DNA from: Planctomycetota bacterium
GTDB taxonomy: Bacteria; Planctomycetota; Phycisphaerae; UBA1845; Fen-1342
Assembly (NCBI GenBank): GCA_030616465.1
Contig: JAUWXH010000037.1
Coordinates: 1-9,366, forward strand
DNA length: 9,366 bases
Reading direction: 5' to 3'
Made by a program: the position numbers and the translations under genes. Below, one piece after another: positions 5,498 through 9,366 of the stretch. Numbering within the stretch: the first letter of the stretch is position 1; each line of letters opens with the position of its first letter. The notes beneath the pieces are model-generated. The model searched no databases and had not been told where the DNA came from. It saw only the letters and a list, made by a program, of their open reading frames with translations.

Positions 5498-7204
5498 GTG
5501 GCCCTATTGGGTACTTCATTCCAGATCGGTCGCAGCGCCCTGGCGGCGTACCAGGCCGCGATCTCTGTTGCCGGGCAGAACATTGCCAACGTCGGCAACC
5601 CCAACTACACGCGACAGTCGGGGCATCTGAATTCCCTGCCTGGGGGCAGCGTCTTCGGGGTGCGTCCCGGTGCAGGCGTGCGGCTCACCGCCCTCGAGCG
5701 CCACATCGACCAGGCGGTGGAAGCGCGGCTGCGTCTGGCCCTCGGCTCGCGCACCGGCGCGGAAGTGACCTACCAGGCCCTCAGCCAGACCGAAGCGCTG
5801 TTCAACGAGCTGACCGAGCAGGACCTTTCGACCGAGCTGAGCGAGCTGTTCAGCACCTTCGCCACTTTGCAGACTTCGCCCACCGACAACAGCGCACGCA
5901 GCATGATCATTTCGGCAGCCGACGCGATGATCCGCACGCTGCGGCGGCATCGGAGCGGGCTGCTGCAACAGACCGAGGATTTGAACCAATCGGCCGCCGC
6001 CCTGGCGCGCAACGCCAATGAGATCGCCGCGGAGATCGCCTCGCTGAACGAGACGATCGTGGTGCAGGAAGCCGACGGCCGCACGATCGCCAGCGCGCTC
6101 CGCGATCGGCGCGACACCCTGTTGCGCAACCTGGCGGAACTGATGGACCTGCAGGTGCGCGAGCAGGCGAACGGATCGGTCAACGTCTACGTCGGCAGCG
6201 ACCCGTTGATCGAGTTCGACCGCTCGCGCGGCTTCGAGGTCGAAACGGTCCTGGAGGACGGGCTGGAAGTGGCGACCGTCCGCTTCGCCGACGATCACGG
6301 GGCGGTGATCCTGCGTGAAGGGCGGCTCGCCGCCACGCTCCAGACCCGCGACGTCTACCTGGCCGAACAACTCGACCGTCTGGACCAGCTCGCCGGGGCA
6401 CTGATCTACGAGGTCAATCGCATTCATTCAACCGGCGTCGGCTTGACCGGCTACAGCGCTATGACCGGCAATTACGCCGTGGACGACCCGGACGCGACGT
6501 TGAGCAGCGCCGCGGCCGGCTTGCCCTTCCCGCTGCAGAACGGCTCGTTCATCATCCACATGCGCGACACCGGCAGCGGGCAGGTCACCACACAGCAGAT
6601 CGAGATTGACCTGGACGGCATCGGCAACAACGACACCACGCTGAACGATCTGGCGAGCATGCTCAACGGGGTCTCGGGGCTGACCGCCACGGTCACGGGC
6701 GACAACCGTCTGCAGCTCGAGGCCGAGTCCGGCACGCAGTTCTGGTTCAGCGAAGACAGGTCCGGCGCGCTGGCGGCCTTGGGACTGGGGGCGTTCTTCA
6801 CGGGCACCAATGCGACGACCATCGACGTCGTGTCGGCGGTGCGGCAGGATCCGCGGCTGATCGCCGCTTCGCTGACCGGGCAGGTCCACGACGGGGACAA
6901 CGCCGGTCGACTGGCCGGCGCGGGCGAAGCGAGCAGCGCGTTGCTCAACACCCTGAGCCTGTCGGACTATCACCAGGCGACCGTGGGCGAGTTGGCGACC
7001 AAAGCGGCGGGGGCCCTGACGGCGTATGACGCGGCCGACGCGGTCTACACCAGTCTGTACGCTCAGCGTGAGGCGATCAGCGGTGTCAGCCTGGATGAGG
7101 AGGCGATCAACCTGGCCAAGTACGAGCGTGCCTTCCAGGGCGCCGCGCGGTTTTTGAGTGTCCTGGACGACTTGTCCTATGAGGTGTTGGCACTAGTCGG
7201 CTAG
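5498..7204 (+). CDS. flgK: FlgK, hook-filament junction protein 1 (HAP1)
   Basis: FlgK is the first of two ring layers joining hook to filament; it is exported with help from FlgN. The 568 residues match the family. The N-terminal D0 helix has the axial-protein signature (VAGQNIANVGNPNYTRQ, 24-40). It is followed by a long helical D1 with ELSELFSTFATLQTSPTD and a conserved LRDRRDTLLRNLAELMDL segment. Residues about 348-443 form an inserted beta module (NGSFIIHMRDTG, IEIDLDG, LAALGLGAFFTG) typical of FlgK and related to Flagellin_IN modules. The C-terminal signature SLDEEAINLAKYERAFQGAA (through about 559) closes D1/D0. The GTG start at 5498 follows AAAGGTGA and puts the conserved helix at residue 8. 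The gene lies between two nearly identical direct repeats, an arrangement that recombination could exploit to delete it. Confidence 0.97.
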   Translation: MALLGTSFQIGRSALAAYQAAISVAGQNIANVGNPNYTRQSGHLNSLPGGSVFGVRPGAGVRLTALERHIDQAVEARLRLALGSRTGAEVTYQALSQTEALFNELTEQDLSTELSELFSTFATLQTSPTDNSARSMIISAADAMIRTLRRHRSGLLQQTEDLNQSAAALARNANEIAAEIASLNETIVVQEADGRTIASALRDRRDTLLRNLAELMDLQVREQANGSVNVYVGSDPLIEFDRSRGFEVETVLEDGLEVATVRFADDHGAVILREGRLAATLQTRDVYLAEQLDRLDQLAGALIYEVNRIHSTGVGLTGYSAMTGNYAVDDPDATLSSAAAGLPFPLQNGSFIIHMRDTGSGQVTTQQIEIDLDGIGNNDTTLNDLASMLNGVSGLTATVTGDNRLQLEAESGTQFWFSEDRSGALAALGLGAFFTGTNATTIDVVSAVRQDPRLIAASLTGQVHDGDNAGRLAGAGEASSALLNTLSLSDYHQATVGELATKAAGALTAYDAADAVYTSLYAQREAISGVSLDEEAINLAKYERAFQGAARFLSVLDDLSYEVLALVG

Positions 7205-7208
7205 ACGT

Positions 7209-7242
7209 TGCAGTGGGGTAGTGCGGGCGTCTCGCCCGCCCA
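7209..7242 (+). repeat. Dispersed hairpin repeat, copy 2 (flgK-flgL spacer)
   Basis: The copy begins 4 nt after the flgK stop and matches copy 1 at 33 of 34 positions. Its hairpin is better: GCGGGCG (7223-7229), TCT loop, CGCCCGC (7233-7239), a perfect 7-bp stem. It fills most of the 57-nt spacer before flgL. No T tract follows, so a role in mRNA stability is more likely than termination. Confidence 0.87.
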
Positions 7243-7261
7243 GACGAGGCGACAAGAGACG

Positions 7262-9193
7262 ATGGCGGTCATACCGGTCAACATCGCGCGTGTGAGTCAG
7301 AACCTGCGGACGTTCAACATGCTGCAGACCGTCCGCGCCAACCACACGCAACTCTTCCGCGTCCAGAACCAGCTCGCCACCGGGCTGAAGTTCGTGGTCC
7401 CCAGCGATGACCCCATCGGCGCGGCAGCCGCCAGCCAGCTCGATCGCAAGCTCGACACGCTCAGCGCGGTGGAGGCCAACGTCCGCGAGGCCAACGCCGT
7501 TCTGCTGGAAACCGAATCCGCGATGCGTGACGCCATCGACCTCATGATCGAGGCCAACACGATCGCGTTGGAAGCCGCCGGCGACATGATCTCCGCGGAG
7601 GAGCGCAAGTCGCTGGCGGTGGTGGCAGACTCGATCATCGATCAGCTCATCGCGATCGGCAACCGACATCACCTGGACACGTTTCTGTTCAGCGGGCACT
7701 TCGGCGGCGACCTGCCGTTCGAAGCGATCGGCAGCGGCGTGCTGTTCCGCGGCGACCAGGGCCGCATGCAAGCGCTGGTGGACACGGACCTGACCCAGGA
7801 ATGGTTCACGATCTCGGGGCAGGAGTTCTTCGGTGCGGTTTCGCAAGCGGTGAGCGGGTTCGCGGACCTCAACCCGGCCCTCACCACGCACATACGGATC
7901 AGCGACCTCAACGGGGCCAACGGCAGCGGCGTCACGCTGGGGCGTATCGTGGTCAGCGAAGGTGCCGAGCAGGTCGAGATCGACCTGTCCGGCGCCGATA
8001 CGGTCGGTGACCTCCTGGACAAGCTGAACGCCGAATTGCCGTCTACACTCAAGGCGTCGATCAGCGCCAGCGGGATCAACATCGACTCGATCGGGCCGGG
8101 ACCGGCCGAGATCACGATCAGCGAGATTCCCGGGGGACGCACGGCCTCCGACCTGGGGATTGAGACCGACGGGGTGGTCGGCTGGATCACCGGCCGCGAT
8201 CTGGACCCGCGTCTGACACCGCGCACCACGTTATCAGACCTCAACGCCGGCACCGGCATCGATCTGTCCGACGGGATCACGATCCACAGCGGCAACGAGT
8301 CGGTCAAGGTTGACTTCACGGACTTCAAGACGGTGGAGCAGGTGCTCAACGCGATCAACGGGACCGGGCTCGGCGTGTGGGCCCAGATCGCCGACGACGG
8401 CAAGCGGCTCAACGTGGTAAGCCGCGTCTCGGGCGCCGATTTGTCCATCGAGGAGAATGGCGGACCGGCCGCGACCAACCTGGGCATCCGCTCGATGTAC
8501 GCCGGCACCACCCTGGCGAGCCTGAACGACGGGCTCGGCGTGCAGACTCTGGAAGGCGACGACTTTCGCATCGTCACCGCCGACGGGACCAACATCGATA
8601 TCGACCTGGACGAGCTGGACGTGAGTAGCTCGGCATCGGTCCAGGATGTGCTCGACTTGATCAATACGCGGGGCGGAGGGGCGGTGACGGCCGGGCTGGC
8701 GAGCCGCGGCAACGGGATCGTCATTACCGACAACACCGTCGGGCCCGGAACGATCCACATTGAGCGACTCAACCTTTCGCCGGCCATCGACGGCCTCGGG
8801 CTCGACGTGCCGGCCAGCGGCTCCACGCTGGTCGGTCGCGACGTCAACCCCGTGAAGGTCAACGGGACCTTCACCGCGCTGGTTGAGCTGCGGGCGGCAA
8901 TGAACGACAACGACACCCAGGCGATCAGCGCCGCGGGTGGACGACTCGAAACGGTACTCAAGCAGATGCAGGAAGCGCAGGGACGCGCGGCGGCCCAGGC
9001 GCGCGCCATGGATGGACGCAGCGCCCGTATCGACAGCGAGGTGACCGCCACCCGCATCCTGCTCAGTGACGTACGCGATGTGGACATCGCGGAAGCGGTG
9101 GTTCGCTTCCAACAGTTGCAGACGGCGTTACAGGCCAACCTGATGACAGCGTCCCGGGTAATGAGCCTGTCGCTACTGGACTATCTCAGGTAG
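7262..9193 (+). CDS. flgL: FlgL, hook-filament junction protein 3 (HAP3), enlarged
   Basis: FlgL is the second junction layer, between FlgK and flagellin. The N-terminal helices carry a flagellin-like signature (QLATGLKF, 37-44, then PSDDP, 47-51), and the C-terminal helices (about 536-643) include DVDIAEAVVRFQQLQTALQA and end in SLLDYLR. At 643 residues it is about twice the length of enterobacterial FlgL (about 317). The extra length is three tandem Flagellin_IN-like modules (about 209-300, 322-409, 416-514), each with a DLN-type start, an IDL strand, a TVxxLLxxIN helix and an LGI/LGL end. GRDLDP (311-316) after module 1 and GRDVNP (525-530) after module 3 repeat the same junction, pointing to internal duplication. 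ATG 7262 is preferred: an in-frame TTG at 7208 would add 18 residues coded by the hairpin repeat. Only a weak AAGAG precedes the ATG. FlgL rather than flagellin is called from context after flgK. Confidence 0.92.
   Translation: MAVIPVNIARVSQNLRTFNMLQTVRANHTQLFRVQNQLATGLKFVVPSDDPIGAAAASQLDRKLDTLSAVEANVREANAVLLETESAMRDAIDLMIEANTIALEAAGDMISAEERKSLAVVADSIIDQLIAIGNRHHLDTFLFSGHFGGDLPFEAIGSGVLFRGDQGRMQALVDTDLTQEWFTISGQEFFGAVSQAVSGFADLNPALTTHIRISDLNGANGSGVTLGRIVVSEGAEQVEIDLSGADTVGDLLDKLNAELPSTLKASISASGINIDSIGPGPAEITISEIPGGRTASDLGIETDGVVGWITGRDLDPRLTPRTTLSDLNAGTGIDLSDGITIHSGNESVKVDFTDFKTVEQVLNAINGTGLGVWAQIADDGKRLNVVSRVSGADLSIEENGGPAATNLGIRSMYAGTTLASLNDGLGVQTLEGDDFRIVTADGTNIDIDLDELDVSSSASVQDVLDLINTRGGGAVTAGLASRGNGIVITDNTVGPGTIHIERLNLSPAIDGLGLDVPASGSTLVGRDVNPVKVNGTFTALVELRAAMNDNDTQAISAAGGRLETVLKQMQEAQGRAAAQARAMDGRSARIDSEVTATRILLSDVRDVDIAEAVVRFQQLQTALQANLMTASRVMSLSLLDYLR
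7886..8803 (+). repeat. Three tandem Flagellin_IN-like modules within flgL
   Basis: Module 1 is about 7886-8161, module 2 about 8225-8488, and module 3 about 8507-8803. Aligned by eye, each shows an L-(S/N)DLN or SLN start, an I-x-I strand, V-x-IDL or V-x-VDF, a TV/SV-led helix with LL(D)xIN, and an LGI/LGL end. DNA identity is low, so the duplication is old. By analogy with flagellins, these modules should form outward-facing domains on the junction ring. Confidence 0.7.
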
Positions 9194-9226
9194 GCGCGGC
9201 GGTTCGCGGGTTACCGGCGGGCTGCT

Positions 9227-9267
9227 CCCGGGCAATTTGAGATCTCAAATTTGAGATCAGGCCCGGG
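9227..9267 (+). terminator. Nested palindrome after flgL, possible operon end
   Basis: Outer arms CCCGGGC (9227-9233) and GCCCGGG (9261-9267) enclose an AT-rich core made of two overlapping perfect 18-bp palindromes: 9234-9251 and GATCTCAAATTTGAGATC at 9241-9258. It starts 34 nt after the flgL stop, as expected for a transcript-end structure. No T tract follows, so a classic intrinsic terminator is not supported; it may be a dispersed palindromic repeat, an mRNA 3' stabiliser or a protein-binding site. Confidence 0.4.
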
Positions 9268-9278
9268 TCACCCCCGGC

Positions 9279-9304
9279 CACCGCGGACGGGCAAGACGCC
9301 CGTG
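9279..9304 (-). repeat. Dispersed hairpin repeat, copy 3
   Basis: ACGGGC (9287-9292), loop AAGAC, GCCCGT (9298-9303) gives a 6-bp stem. Read on the minus strand the core is GGGCGTCTTGCCC, the same as copies 1 and 2 apart from the variable base in the loop. It lies 55 bp before copy 4 in the same orientation. Confidence 0.75.
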
Positions 9305-9333
9305 TGATCCCCGCCGCGCGGGAGTAGCGGGAG

Positions 9334-9366
9334 CACTGCGGACCGGCAAGACGCCGGTAGCACACA
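9334..9366 (-). repeat. Dispersed hairpin repeat, copy 4 (reaches window end)
   Basis: ACCGGC (9342-9347), loop AAGAC, GCCGGT (9353-9358) keeps the stem of copy 3 although one base pair is swapped on both arms (G-C to C-G), a compensatory change. The flanks CAC(T/C)GCGGAC also match copy 3. The repeat unit may continue past the window edge. The non-coding stretch from 9194 to 9366 holds only these repeats and the nested palindrome; no start of a further gene is visible. Confidence 0.72.

Noticed and set aside
4377..5519. 380-codon open frame on the minus strand across flgJ and flgN
   Set aside because: It spans several sense genes, is Arg/Ala/Cys-rich and shows no domain; high GC content makes such antisense frames common.
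7186..7215. TTGGCAC near the flgK stop as a second sigma-54 site for flgL
   Set aside because: No GC element stands at the required 10-bp spacing; the nearest is at 9 bp and the TTGC further on is too far.
7209..7242. Intrinsic terminator between flgK and flgL
   Set aside because: The stem is good, but no T tract follows and flgL, which works with flgK, lies directly downstream on the same strand.
7208..7261. TTG start at 7208 adding 18 residues to FlgL
   Set aside because: The extra residues are encoded by repeat copy 2 and precede the conserved N-terminal helix; the ATG at 7262 starts exactly where FlgL proteins do.
7669..9138. 489-codon open frame on the minus strand opposite flgL
   Set aside because: It is a shadow of the GC-rich flgL codons; its product is Ser/Pro/Arg-rich with no recognisable domain.
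9279..9366. Two spaced repeats at the right edge as a CRISPR array
   Set aside because: There are only two copies, both imperfect and hairpin-centred, and related copies occur singly inside the operon in the other orientation.

Overview
The window is a GC-rich stretch of bacterial chromosome holding one tightly packed flagellar operon, all on the + strand, in the order flgF (5'-truncated), flgG, flgA, flgH, flgI, flgJ (rod-binding domain only), flgN, flgK, flgL. The genes for both the periplasmic P ring (FlgI, with its chaperone FlgA) and the outer-membrane L ring (FlgH) are present, so the organism is a diderm with an ordinary external flagellum. The gene order, the style of FlgK and FlgL (Flagellin_IN-like modules and a GRDxxP motif before the C-terminal helices) and three kinds of dispersed short repeat suggest Planctomycetota or a near relative, probably an uncultured lineage. 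That placement is an inference from family resemblance, not a database result.

Layout. Positions 1-1362 encode two rod proteins (FlgF, FlgG). Positions 1397-4465 encode the ring module: FlgA, FlgH and FlgI. Positions 4475-4921 encode a short FlgJ without a muramidase domain, and 4918-5466 the export chaperone FlgN, joined to flgJ by an ATGA overlap. Positions 5498-7204 and 7262-9193 encode the two hook-filament junction proteins, FlgK and FlgL. Spacers up to flgN are 34 nt or less and several genes overlap or nearly overlap, so translational coupling is likely. Positions 9194-9366 are non-coding and rich in palindromes. No flgM is seen between flgJ and flgN, a common place for it.

How the genes work together: FlgF and FlgG build the rod, FlgJ helps cap or assemble it, FlgA escorts FlgI into the P ring, FlgH makes the L ring, and FlgN holds FlgK and FlgL before export so that they can join hook to filament.

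I see no new defence or metabolic system. The unusual parts are: (1) a family of small hairpin repeats (core GGGCGTCTNGCCC) with four copies, one supplying the flgN stop codon, one in the flgK-flgL spacer and two, in the opposite orientation, after flgL; (2) an 8-bp tandem repeat inside the first codons of flgA, where a change of one unit would shift the frame; (3) an FlgL about twice the usual length, with three tandem Flagellin_IN-like modules; (4) a 12-codon mini-ORF that exactly bridges flgG and flgA; (5) a sigma-54-like site inside flgN upstream of flgK; and (6) nested palindromes just after flgL.
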